A stretch of DNA of 64,000 nucleotides from the NCBI RefSeq assembly GCF_001515525.1, contig NZ_BCNQ01000013.1, positions 1-64,000 of the forward strand. The letters run 5' to 3'. The number at the start of each line of letters is the position of its first letter. The stretch's first letter is position 1. The notes under the pieces were generated by a model. The model was given only the letters and a program-made list of their open reading frames with translations, was not told the origin of the DNA and did not search any database. The translations under genes and the position numbers were made by a program. The DNA is from Piscicoccus intestinalis NBRC 104926 (GTDB taxonomy: Bacteria; Actinomycetota; Actinomycetes; Actinomycetales; Dermatophilaceae). Shown one piece after another: positions 56,084-63,998 of the stretch.

Positions 56084-57652
56084 TCAGTACGCCCCCGAGC
56101 CCCCGGTGACGGCGCGGAAGGTGCGGAACAGGATGTGCAGGTCACCGATCGGCGACCAGTTATCGACGTAGCGCAGGTCGAGGCGCAACGACTCCTCCCA
56201 CGACAGGTCGCTGCGGCCGCTGACCTGCCACAGGCCGGTCATGCCGGGTCGCACGTGCAGCCGGCGCAGCGCGTCGGGCTCGTACTGCTGCACTTCGCGC
56301 GGCAGCGGCGGCCGCGGCCCCACGAGCGACATCTCGCCGCGCAGCACGTTGATCAACTGCGGCAGCTCGTCGATCGAGTAACGACGCAGCACCCGGCCCA
56401 CCGCCGTCACCCGCGGGTCGGCCTGCATCTTGAACAGCACCCCGTTGCCGTCACTGTCGCTCGCCAACGACGCCAACCGGCTCTCGGCATCCAACACCAT
56501 CGTGCGGAACTTGAAGATCGCGAACAGCTCGCCCCGCACCCCGACCCGCTGCTGCCGGAAGAACACCGGCCCGGGGTCGACCACCTTGATCGCCGCCGCC
56601 ACGACCGCCAGCAGCGGAGCCAGCGCCACCAGGAGCAACGCCGCCAGCGACCGGTCCATGGCCCCCTTGAGCAGCATCGAGCGGCCCGTGTGCGAGGGGC
56701 GCTCGATGTGCAGCAGTGACAGGTTCGACGACGGCCGGATCGACAGCCTCGGCCCGGCGACGTCGAGCAGCCCCGGGGAGACGATGAGGTCGATGTCCCG
56801 CTCCTCCAGCGCCCACGCCAGGCGCCGCAGCGACGTGCCCGCGAGGTCCGGGTGCGAGGCGACCGCCACCGCCTCCGCGTCGTACAGGTCTGCGGCGGCG
56901 ACTGCATCGCGCGGCTCGCCGAGCACCGGCACCCCCTCGAGGGAGGCGGTCTCGCGCCAGTCGCCGTCGAGTCCGCTGACGCACAGGGCCACCGGCTTCA
57001 GCCCCTGGCCCGGTTCGGCCTGGATGCTGCGTACGAGGGCGGCTGCCGCGTCGGCCCGGCCCACGACGATTGTGCGCTGCATGAGACGCCCGCTCTCTCG
57101 GTGCGCCATGAGCCAGCGACGCGACGCCCGGCGCACCGCCAGCCCGCCGATCATGAGCATCGGCAGCAGGTACAGCACGTACAGCCTCGCCAACAGCACG
57201 TTCGCCAGGAACGCGGTGATCGCCAGCACCGCGAGCAACCCGACGACCGCGCGCCCCACCGCCCGATACTCTTCCCCCGCGACTCCCAGGTAGCGGCGCT
57301 GGTAGGCGTTGGCCATCGCGAGCGCACCCACCCAGGCGACCGGGATGAGCAGCGCGAGCAGCTGGTAGACGCCGGTCAGTCCGTCACCGAAGCGCAGCAC
57401 GCTGGCGATCACCACGCAGCCGACCCCGACGAGCAGGTCGAGCGCGATGATCCGGCGCAGGTACGAGCCCACCCAGTCGGCTCGACCGCGGGCCCGTGGC
57501 GCGGCGGCCAGGGAGGGCGCGAACGGGTCGCTGCTCGTCGTGGTCAGGGCGAGTCGCTCGGTGGGCGGGCGCCGGCGCGCGCGATGGCGCGGGCGCTGGT
57601 CGCCGGCGAGACCGACAAAGGCATCGTGAAGCTGACGCTCGTGGATGGACAA
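56084..57652 (-). CDS. WbaP-type undecaprenyl-phosphate sugar phosphotransferase (copy 2)
   Basis: The 522-residue protein is a paralogue of the one encoded at 54139 with the same order of domains: four or more membrane helices, VVVGRADAAAALVRSIQ, FFRQQRVGVRGELFAIFKF, SIDELPQLINVLRGEMSLVG and WQVSGRSDLSWEE. Both end in an Ala-Tyr-terminated tail (GAY). The start is a TTG at 57652 with GGAGG exactly seven bases upstream, better than the preceding ATG-like options. Its promoter lies at 57836-57864. Two PGTs suggest two polymer types or tandem duplication with divergence of donor specificity. Confidence 0.9.
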   Translation of the reverse strand: MSIHERQLHDAFVGLAGDQRPRHRARRRPPTERLALTTTSSDPFAPSLAAAPRARGRADWVGSYLRRIIALDLLVGVGCVVIASVLRFGDGLTGVYQLLALLIPVAWVGALAMANAYQRRYLGVAGEEYRAVGRAVVGLLAVLAITAFLANVLLARLYVLYLLPMLMIGGLAVRRASRRWLMAHRESGRLMQRTIVVGRADAAAALVRSIQAEPGQGLKPVALCVSGLDGDWRETASLEGVPVLGEPRDAVAAADLYDAEAVAVASHPDLAGTSLRRLAWALEERDIDLIVSPGLLDVAGPRLSIRPSSNLSLLHIERPSHTGRSMLLKGAMDRSLAALLLVALAPLLAVVAAAIKVVDPGPVFFRQQRVGVRGELFAIFKFRTMVLDAESRLASLASDSDGNGVLFKMQADPRVTAVGRVLRRYSIDELPQLINVLRGEMSLVGPRPPLPREVQQYEPDALRRLHVRPGMTGLWQVSGRSDLSWEESLRLDLRYVDNWSPIGDLHILFRTFRAVTGGSGAY

Positions 57653-57835
57653 GACCGATCCTCCAAGGGGGGCACGAGACACGGCGGCGGGCCGACGTTC
57701 AGGTCCTGGGCCGTGTGTGCGGCGGGCGCCTCAGCAGGCTGGTCCCGCCCCCCAGTTCCGCTCCCCCGAGCGGCTCTTCGGATGCCGAACGTCCAACTGC
57801 CTTGACTGTCTCACACTCCGACCCCGGTTTGCCAA

Positions 57836-57864
57836 CCCATATGTGCATGAAAACGCTTGTCCAA
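57836..57864 (-). promoter_or_regulatory. Promoter of the second PGT gene
   Basis: On the minus strand TTGGAC (57864-57859) and TATGGG (57841-57836) are 17 bases apart. The -35 lies in the 13-mer ACGCTTGTCCAAG (plus strand, 57853-57865), which is identical to the one at the GT26 promoter. A leader of about 180 bases would follow. Confidence 0.5.
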
Positions 57865-57918
57865 GAGCGGTATTCAACGATCGACCAAGAGTGAGCGAGG
57901 GCCCGTTGCGGCAAGCTG

Positions 57919-58509
57919 TCAGGGCGTGTGGAAGCGCTGCTGGGTCGCGGTCAGGCCGCTTGCGGCGAGCAGCTCGACGGCGTCGGCCGCGTCGCCGAGC
58001 AGGAACGGCAGCTCCTTGCGCTCGGTCGGCGAGAAGTCGCGCAGCACGTAGTCGGCGGGGTCCATGCGACCGGGCGGGCGGCCGATGCCCACCCGCACCC
58101 GTAGGTAGTCGCGCGTGCCGAGGGACGCGGAGACCGATCGCAGCCCGTTGTGTCCACCCTCCCCGCCGCCGCGCTTGAGGCGGATCGCACCGAAGGGGAT
58201 ATCGAGTTCGTCGTGCACGATGACGATGCGTTCAGGGCTCACCGAGTAGTACGAGGCCAGGCTCGAGACCGGCCCGCCCGACTCATTCATGTAGCCCGAC
58301 GGCACGGCGATCGTCGCGGCCGGCCCGGGTGCGCCGCCGGGCGCGACCCCCAGGCGCGTCGTTCCCGCACTGGCGCGCCCCTTGTGCCGCGAGAGCGTCA
58401 CGCGACCGCGGTCGGCGAGCTCGGCGACGACCATCGCCCCGACGTTGTGCCGGTTGCCGGCGTACTTCGGGCCCGAGTTGCCGAGACCGACGACCAGCCA
58501 GGAATCCAT
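57919..58509 (-). CDS. pth: Peptidyl-tRNA hydrolase
   Basis: The 196-residue protein begins WLVVGLGNSGPKYAGNRHNVG, with Asn11 and catalytic His21, and contains the essential Asp in VHDELDIPFG and the KRGGGEGGHNGLRS loop. It cleaves peptidyl-tRNA released from stalled ribosomes. The ATG at 58509 (MDSWLVV) is the family start; an upstream start at 58584 would add 25 low-complexity residues. It is downstream of rplY on the same strand, as in many actinobacteria, but separated by a terminator-like hairpin. Confidence 0.96.
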   Translation of the reverse strand: MDSWLVVGLGNSGPKYAGNRHNVGAMVVAELADRGRVTLSRHKGRASAGTTRLGVAPGGAPGPAATIAVPSGYMNESGGPVSSLASYYSVSPERIVIVHDELDIPFGAIRLKRGGGEGGHNGLRSVSASLGTRDYLRVRVGIGRPPGRMDPADYVLRDFSPTERKELPFLLGDAADAVELLAASGLTATQQRFHTP

Positions 58510-58572
58510 TGCTGCAGGATACGGGCCGGCACGTGGCGTTGAACCCGGCGCCCGCGCGCGCCGGTCACGACG

Positions 58573-58605
58573 AAGGGTGCGCACCCACGCTGGATGCGCA
58601 CCCTT
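58573..58605 (-). terminator. Hairpin between rplY and pth
   Basis: AAGGGTGCGCA at 58573-58583 pairs perfectly with TGCGCACCCTT at 58595-58605 across an 11-base loop. It follows the rplY stop by about 75 bases in the direction of transcription. It lacks a T-run, as is frequent in high-GC genomes. Confidence 0.55.
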
Positions 58606-58632
58606 CTCGCGTCGCGGCCCGCCTCACCGGCG

Positions 58633-58687
58633 GCTCACTCGCAGCTCACTCGCAGCTCACTCGCAGCTCACTCGGAGCTCACTCGGA
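58633..58687. repeat. 11-bp tandem repeat, five copies, across the rplY stop
   Basis: Three copies of GCTCACTCGCA are followed by two copies of GCTCACTCGGA. The last copy covers the final codons and stop of rplY, so the repeat could alter the protein's acidic tail if it changed length. Confidence 0.85.
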
Positions 58688-59353
58688 GTCGGACTCCTGC
58701 GGCTTCTCCTCGGCGTCGCCGGAGGCGGCCTCGTCCTCGTCGCTCTCCTCGCGCTCGATGCCGGCGTCGGCCTCGGCCTCGGACAGCTCGGCCTCCAGCG
58801 CCTCCTCGGACTGCTGCTGGCTGATGTTGACGACGAGCCACTCGGGGTCGGTGAGCAGTTCGACGCCCGCGGGCAGCGTCAGCTGTCCGGCGAGGATCTG
58901 GGTGCCGGCCTCCAGGCCCTCGACCGAGACCTCGACGTTCTCGGGGATCGCGGTGGCGTCGGCGGAGACGCTGACGACCTGGTTGTCGACGGTGACGACG
59001 GTCTCCGGGGCGGCCTCGCCCACGATCGTCACCGCGACGTCGACGGTGACCTTCTCGCCGCGGCGGATGACGACGAGGTCGACGTGCTCGATGAACGGCT
59101 TGATCGGGTCGCGCTGCACGTCCTTGACGAGCGCGAGCTGCTTGCGGCGGCCGCTCCCGACCTGCAGCTCGACGACCGCGTTGTTGACCTTCGTGGCCAT
59201 CATCGTGTCGTGGCCGGGCAGCGTCAGGTGCACCGGGTCACCGCCGTGGCCGTAGAGGACGGCGGGGATCTTGTCGGCGCGCCGGATGCGGCGGGCCGCG
59301 CCCTTGCCGAACTCGGTGCGCTCCTCCGCCTGGATGGTCGGACGGTCGGGCAT
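58679..59353 (-). CDS. rplY: 50S ribosomal protein L25, CTC type
   Basis: The 224-residue protein starts with TIQAEERTEFGKGAARRIRR and includes IPAVLYGHGGDP and VVIRRGEKVTVDVAVTI, matching the long CTC/TL5 form with an extra C-terminal beta domain. A very acidic tail (ESDEDEAASGDAEEKPQE) ends the protein. It binds 5S rRNA. The ATG at 59353 has GAGGAAG seven bases upstream. The tail ends inside an 11-bp tandem DNA repeat. Confidence 0.95.
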   Translation of the reverse strand: MPDRPTIQAEERTEFGKGAARRIRRADKIPAVLYGHGGDPVHLTLPGHDTMMATKVNNAVVELQVGSGRRKQLALVKDVQRDPIKPFIEHVDLVVIRRGEKVTVDVAVTIVGEAAPETVVTVDNQVVSVSADATAIPENVEVSVEGLEAGTQILAGQLTLPAGVELLTDPEWLVVNISQQQSEEALEAELSEAEADAGIEREESDEDEAASGDAEEKPQESDSE

Positions 59354-59889
59354 GGTCTTCCTCCTCGTGCGCACGGATCGCGGTTCACGGACCCATGCAG
59401 GTGATCGTTGTCGGTGCGGCGACCAGGGCCGGGACGCGATCGCAGGCGTCGACCGGCGCGACCCCTTCGGGTCGACGGGCCGCCGCGTCGATCACGGCCC
59501 GCGCGATCATTTCCCACCGGTGACCCGGTGCCCGGACTGATCGCGCCGCGGCCCTCGCCGAGGCAAACACCGGTAGCTTAGCCCGCCGACTCCGCCGGAG
59601 AGAAACGGACAGAACCGGGGAGAGCCGGGAGACATCCGCGGCGGACCCGGCGGCCGCGCGACGGTGTGCGGTCTCACAGCCTCCTTCGGCCGGCGAACCC
59701 TCATGAGCTCGCCGGCGGCGTCGATGGGATGGACCGTCCCGACAGACTCCTTCGCGGTTCGTGTGGCGCTTGTCCCGGCGCCCCGCCTCCGGCCTGTCGA
59801 GCGGCCCCCCTCGCTCCCCCTCGCTCACCCCTCGGTGTCCGAGGCGCCTAGCGCCGCAACGCCCCTCCCTGTCCTCCCGGAGTCCCCGC
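59354..59889. other. Intergenic region between rplY and a beta-helix gene
   Basis: These 536 bases separate divergent genes. In the rplY leader, CGACCC (59459-59464) and GGGTCG (59469-59474) form a 6-bp stem with a CTTC loop. TAAGCT on the minus strand near 59577-59582 is a weak -10 candidate for rplY. No convincing gene was found. Confidence 0.35.
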
Positions 59890-61137
59890 ATGTCCGCCAC
59901 CCCGCGCTGGGTGACGCGCGTCTGCGCTCTCGCGTGCGCGCTGTCGACCCTGCTTCTGCCCGCCACCGGAGCCGTCGCGGCTCCCGTCGCCACGTCGCTC
60001 GCCGGCGTCTCGCCCGCCCCGTTCCCGACCTCGACGGCGGCGCCCGCCGCCACCGATTCCGACACGACCCTGTACGTCGACCCCGACGGCTCGGACTCGG
60101 ACTCCGGCTCCGAACGCGCGCCGCTGCGCACCATCCAGCGGGCCCTCGACGAGGCCGGTCCCGGCACCACGATCCGCCTCGCACCCGGGGTGTACCGCGA
60201 GCGGCTGCGGACCGTGCGCGCCGGCACCGCCTCCGCGCCCATCCGCATCGTCGGCCCGGAGACGGGTAAGAACCCGGCTGATCGCCGGCAGGCCACGCTC
60301 TACGGCACGAGCCGCATCGTCAGCATCAACCACAGTCACATCGAGCTGCTCGGGTTCACGATCGACGGCCAGGAGAAGCTCGCCGGGCGCAGCTGGCCCA
60401 CCCGCTCCCGCGACGTGCGTGCCTTCAAGGAGTCGGTCCGCGACCAGGTCGCCGACGGCCGGCTCGTCTACGTCGGCGCCGCCGACGACAGCCGCGACAT
60501 CACCGGCGTGCGCATCGACGACATGTACCTCACCGGCGCCGGCGGCGAGTGCGTGCGGCTGCGCAACAACGCCTACGGCAACGTCGTGGAGAACTCGACG
60601 ATCCGGTTCTGCGGCATGTACGCCAAGGGCACCTCCGGCGACCCGTGGCACAACGGCGAGGGCGTCTACATCGGCACGAGCCCCAAGTCCACCGGTCAGC
60701 CCCTGCACAAGAACGATCAGAGCAACCGGAACATCGTGCGGGACAACACGATTCAGACCTTCGGGTCGGAGTGCTTCAACGTCAAGGAGAACGCCCACGA
60801 CAACGTCTTCGAGGGCAACCTGTGCTCGGCCAACCTCGAGGGGACCGACCACCACGGCAGCAACATCGAGTTGCGCGGACACGACAACGTCGTGCGCGAC
60901 AACGTCGTCGACGACTCGGCCAACTGGAACATCAAGATCCAAAGTGACTCAACCCGTTATGACAAGGGCGGCAACTCGGTGACCGACAACACGCTGCGCG
61001 GCGCCGCGACCGCGGCCCTGCGGGTCAAGTCCACGGCCCGTCAGGGCGCGATCTGCGGCAACACCGTGCAAGCCCCCACCCTCAGCGACGGGCTCAGCGC
61101 CACCCAGCGCTCCCAGGCCGTCGCCCCCTGCCGCTGA
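59890..61137 (+). CDS. Secreted right-handed beta-helix protein, polysaccharide lyase/epimerase-like
   Basis: The 415-residue protein has a Sec signal peptide (CALACALSTLLLPATGAVAA, cleavage about residue 31) and LYVDPDGSDSDSGSERAPLR, the usual opening of DUF1565/pectate-lyase-like beta-helix enzymes. Repeated turns such as NNAYGNVVENSTI, RDNTIQTF and NAHDNVFEGNLC form the coil rungs. Paired Cys residues suit an extracellular protein. Likely roles are lysis or epimerisation of acidic polysaccharide; the catalytic residues cannot be assigned. The ATG at 59890 was chosen for the signal peptide. It converges with the next beta-helix gene. Confidence 0.82.
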   Translation: MSATPRWVTRVCALACALSTLLLPATGAVAAPVATSLAGVSPAPFPTSTAAPAATDSDTTLYVDPDGSDSDSGSERAPLRTIQRALDEAGPGTTIRLAPGVYRERLRTVRAGTASAPIRIVGPETGKNPADRRQATLYGTSRIVSINHSHIELLGFTIDGQEKLAGRSWPTRSRDVRAFKESVRDQVADGRLVYVGAADDSRDITGVRIDDMYLTGAGGECVRLRNNAYGNVVENSTIRFCGMYAKGTSGDPWHNGEGVYIGTSPKSTGQPLHKNDQSNRNIVRDNTIQTFGSECFNVKENAHDNVFEGNLCSANLEGTDHHGSNIELRGHDNVVRDNVVDDSANWNIKIQSDSTRYDKGGNSVTDNTLRGAATAALRVKSTARQGAICGNTVQAPTLSDGLSATQRSQAVAPCR

Positions 61138-61164
61138 TCCTGCCGCTGATCCTGCCGCTGACCC
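61129..61164 (+). repeat. 12-bp tandem repeat at the beta-helix gene stop
   Basis: Two copies of TGCCGCTGATCC and one variant TGCCGCTGACCC span the stop codon at 61135-61137 and the following bases. Confidence 0.8.
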
Positions 61165-61176
61165 CTCCCCCGACGA

Positions 61177-61248
61177 CCTGAGAACTGCGTGTCGTGGTCG
61201 GAACTGCGGCACGGACCGCAGTTCCGACCACGACACGCAGTTCTCAGG
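61177..61248. terminator. 33-bp perfect-stem inverted repeat between convergent genes
   Basis: Arms 61177-61209 and 61216-61248 are perfect complements of 33 bases with a 6-base loop. The position between two convergent genes suggests a bidirectional terminator. The very long perfect stem and internal GAACTGCG direct repeat suggest it may belong to a dispersed repeat family. Confidence 0.65.
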
Positions 61249-61318
61249 GTCGTTCGTCGGGTCGTTCGTGGGGTCGTTCGTCGGGTCGTTCGTGGGGTCG
61301 TTCGTCGGGTCGTTCGTC
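61247..61318. repeat. 12-bp tandem repeat, six copies
   Basis: Six units of GGGTCGTTCGTC or GGGTCGTTCGTG follow the inverted repeat directly. The last base alternates C, G, C, G, C, C. Confidence 0.88.
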
Positions 61319-61328
61319 GGGGGGTTGG

Positions 61329-62912
61329 TCAGCGGAGGGTGGCGGTGGAGTACTGGTCGCGGTCGATCTTCACGCCGGCGCTGGGGCTGATCGTCACCGA
61401 CGTGCGGTACTCGCCGTTGCCGCGCAGGCGGAACTGCTGGCCGCTGGGCAGGTCGTTGCCCTCGAACACCGTGCGCGCCGAACGCGTCAGCTCGATCGGC
61501 GTGGTCGCGGTCACGTCGTTCGACTCGAAGACGTAGGCGTCGGAGTCGTTGAGCTTGATGACGCTGCTGCCGCTGTCCTTGATGACGTTGCCGACGAAGC
61601 GGTTGCCCGACGGGCGGCCCGAGGCGTTGGTGTACTGCGCCTTGTCGGAGCCGGCGTACGAGAACACCGCGTACTCACCGGAGTTGCTCACCGTGTTGCC
61701 CCGGAACGTGTTGCCCCGCGCGCCCACCGAGACCCGCAGCCCATACTTCGCGCCGTCGACCGTGTTGTCGCGCACGGTGACGCCCTCGACGTCGAAGATC
61801 GCGATGCCCGCGCCGTTCGGGTTGTTGCTCACGCGGTTGTTCGCGACGACGGTGTTTGTCACACCCCGATGCAACATCATGCCGTGCACCTGCCCGGCGA
61901 TCTCGTTCTCCGGGTCCGGTCCGCTCCACGGCACCCGGCCGTTGCCGGTCGAGACGTTGTCGGTCACCGTCAGCCGGTCGCACGCCTGCGAGCAGATGAA
62001 CCCGTGGTTGCCGTTCTTCTCGAACCGGTTGCCGCTGACGGTGAGGCGGGCGGTGCCGTCGTGCCCGTTGAGGCCGTACATCACCGAGTCGGTGTACGTG
62101 TTGCCGGTGATCTCCATGTCGCGCGCGCCCCACAGGTAGGTGCCCATGTAGTTGTCGCGGAACGTGCTGTTGCGCTGCACGCCGGTGACCGGGGCGTTCG
62201 CGCAGTTCGCGGGGTTCTCGCGACCACACTGCCGCGACTTGTACGCGACGCCGTACGACTCGGCCGCGTAGTAGCCCAGGTGCTCGAACGTCGAGGAGAC
62301 GATGTTCATCGTCGCCTGCCGCGTCGTCCCCCCGGAGTCGGTAAACGAGATCGCGCGCACGAACGCCCGGCCGCGCTGGCTCGAGGACACATAGGTGGGT
62401 GTCGTGTCCGGCTCCCCCGCCTGGTCGTTCCACGAGGTGACGGTGACGTTGCGGGCGTCGATCGTGCCGCCCAGGGCGGTGATCGACTGCACCTCCGTGC
62501 GGGCGTTCGACGAGCGGCTGCGGATGCGCAGCGTGTCGGTGTCGCCGCCGGCCGACGAGCCGTGCAGCGCCAGCGTCGCCCCGGCCTCGACGACGATGTC
62601 GGCGCTGAGCAGCCACGTGCTGCCGCTGACCTTGGCGATCGGCGCGCCCGGGCAGGCCGCCGCGATCGAGGCCGGCGTGTAGGTCTTCGCCGCGGTGAGG
62701 TAGATGACGTTCGTCGTCGAGGCGTACCGCACCCCCTCGCAGGGGGCACCCGGTGCGGCCGGTGCGGCCGGGGCGGCCGGTGCCGACCGGGCCGTGGTGG
62801 TGGATGTGACTGTGCTGGGGGCTGCCGCTGCGGCTGAGGCCGGGTCGACTGCGCCGACGATGCCCGCTGCGGCCAACGCGAATCCGGCGGCCGTTGCACT
62901 CAGTCGTCTCAT
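61329..62912 (-). CDS. Secreted beta-helix protein, mannuronan epimerase/lyase-like
   Basis: The 527-residue protein has a signal peptide (RRLSATAAGFALAAAGIVGA, cleavage after ASA near residue 27) and an Ala/Pro-rich linker. A parallel beta-helix follows whose rungs read NSTFRDNYMGTYLWGARDME, SVMYGLNGHDGTARLTVSGN, RFEKNGNHGFICSQACDR and GMMLHRGVTNTVVANNRV. The NGNHGF and YGLNGHDG rungs resemble those of AlgG-type C5-epimerases and lyases, which have His/Asp in the coil. A terminal beta domain ends the protein. AAGGAG precedes the ATG at 62912. It lies 16 bases downstream of the PL14-like gene, so both are probably co-transcribed. Confidence 0.82.
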   Translation of the reverse strand: MRRLSATAAGFALAAAGIVGAVDPASAAAAAPSTVTSTTTARSAPAAPAAPAAPGAPCEGVRYASTTNVIYLTAAKTYTPASIAAACPGAPIAKVSGSTWLLSADIVVEAGATLALHGSSAGGDTDTLRIRSRSSNARTEVQSITALGGTIDARNVTVTSWNDQAGEPDTTPTYVSSSQRGRAFVRAISFTDSGGTTRQATMNIVSSTFEHLGYYAAESYGVAYKSRQCGRENPANCANAPVTGVQRNSTFRDNYMGTYLWGARDMEITGNTYTDSVMYGLNGHDGTARLTVSGNRFEKNGNHGFICSQACDRLTVTDNVSTGNGRVPWSGPDPENEIAGQVHGMMLHRGVTNTVVANNRVSNNPNGAGIAIFDVEGVTVRDNTVDGAKYGLRVSVGARGNTFRGNTVSNSGEYAVFSYAGSDKAQYTNASGRPSGNRFVGNVIKDSGSSVIKLNDSDAYVFESNDVTATTPIELTRSARTVFEGNDLPSGQQFRLRGNGEYRTSVTISPSAGVKIDRDQYSTATLR

Positions 62913-62928
62913 GGGTGGTGCTCCTTCG

Positions 62929-63873
62929 TCACGATCGGTCGCAGCCGATCTGTCGGGGCGAGATGGCGAATCCGCCAAAGCGCGCCACCTGATCCTTCGG
63001 TGACGCCCACGAACTGTCGCCGCCACCGAAGAACGTGGAGAAGAACAGCCCGTCGATCTGCAGGTCCGGGGTCGTGCGGAACGTCAGGGAGTCGGCGTGC
63101 AGCACCTGGGTGCCCTCGAACCACACGTCGATGACGCCGTCGGCACGGCCCGGCTCGTTGAGGTGCACCCGCTGCTCCAGGCAGGCCCAGCGGCCCCGCG
63201 GGAACGTCCAGGTGCCGCGGCCCAGCGACGACCCGTGGTCGACCGAACTCGGCAGGTAGGCGTACACCTCGCCCTTGCCGTCGGCGCGCCACATGTAGCG
63301 GGTGGAGAACCCGTTCGTGCCGTCGGGGATGTCGCCGCCGGAGGTGTGCTCGCCCCCGTAGAGCCCCGGCAGTTTGCCGCCCTTGACGAAGTCGAAGTCC
63401 GGCGCAAACCACACCCAGTAGCGCAGGTAGGCCTCCTGCAGCGGCTGCCCGAGCGCCCAATACGACTGGGCGCCACCCCCGGCCGCGCCGTCCTCGCGCT
63501 CCACGGTCTGGCTTGCCGAGCCCTGCGGGTAGTCGACCTGCACGAAGTCGCTCACCGGACCGGCTCCGGCCGCGAAGAACGACATGCGCTCGTCACCGAA
63601 CGCCCCGCCGCTGCGCTCGTCGAGGCCCGCGCCGAGAAGCTCGGCCAGGTCGGCGTCGGGTCGGGGGCTAACCTCGCCCGAGTCGCGCGAGTCGCCGCCC
63701 GGCGCACTCGTCGTCGGTGCGCTCGGCGGCGGGGTGGGTGGTTCGGGCGCGCTGCAGGCCGCGACGGCGCCGGTCACGCAGAGGGCGGCGGCCGCCCATC
63801 GGATCGGCCACCGGGCGCTTCCGGCACTTCCGGTGCTTCGGACGCTTCGGTGGGCGGTCCGCGACCGGGTCAT
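62929..63873 (-). CDS. PL14-like polysaccharide lyase lipoprotein
   Basis: The 314-residue protein has a lipoprotein signal with lipobox VAAC (Cys40) and a Pro/Ser/Thr-rich linker. A jelly-roll domain follows with FVQVDYPQGSASQTVERE, YWVWFAPDFDFVKGGKLPGL, YGGEHTSGG and FFSTFFGGGDSSWAS. The GGKLPGLYGG block is typical of polysaccharide lyase family 14, which includes alginate and glucuronan lyases. It would sit on the outer membrane-facing side of the cytoplasmic membrane. The ATG at 63873 overlaps the preceding gene's stop (ATGA). With the beta-helix enzyme it suggests turnover of a uronic-acid polymer. Confidence 0.78.
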   Translation of the reverse strand: MTRSRTAHRSVRSTGSAGSARWPIRWAAAALCVTGAVAACSAPEPPTPPPSAPTTSAPGGDSRDSGEVSPRPDADLAELLGAGLDERSGGAFGDERMSFFAAGAGPVSDFVQVDYPQGSASQTVEREDGAAGGGAQSYWALGQPLQEAYLRYWVWFAPDFDFVKGGKLPGLYGGEHTSGGDIPDGTNGFSTRYMWRADGKGEVYAYLPSSVDHGSSLGRGTWTFPRGRWACLEQRVHLNEPGRADGVIDVWFEGTQVLHADSLTFRTTPDLQIDGLFFSTFFGGGDSSWASPKDQVARFGGFAISPRQIGCDRS

Positions 63874-63998
63874 GCGCCGGCACCCGAGGCCTGCACCTCG
63901 TCCCGACGCCGCCGTCCCTCCCGCAGCCGACGGGTGCCCTCGAAGCCGAGGCCGAGCAGCACCATGGCGCCGGCGAAGATGCCGAGGTTGCGCGGCCC
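63870..63998 (-). CDS. 3' end of a gene cut by the window edge, membrane protein tail
   Basis: The visible 42 residues contain one hydrophobic helix, NLGIFAGAMVLLGLGF, followed by a basic tail (EGTRRLREGRRRRDE). The stop codon overlaps the start of the PL14-like gene by ATGA, so they form an operon. The family cannot be told from the fragment. Confidence 0.6.
   Translation of the reverse strand, partial: GPRNLGIFAGAMVLLGLGFEGTRRLREGRRRRDEVQASGAGA

Noticed and set aside
61194-62837. Long plus-strand frame opposite the beta-helix gene
   Set aside because: Its composition is that of antisense DNA (Arg/Val/His-rich). The minus strand has a signal peptide and beta-helix rungs.
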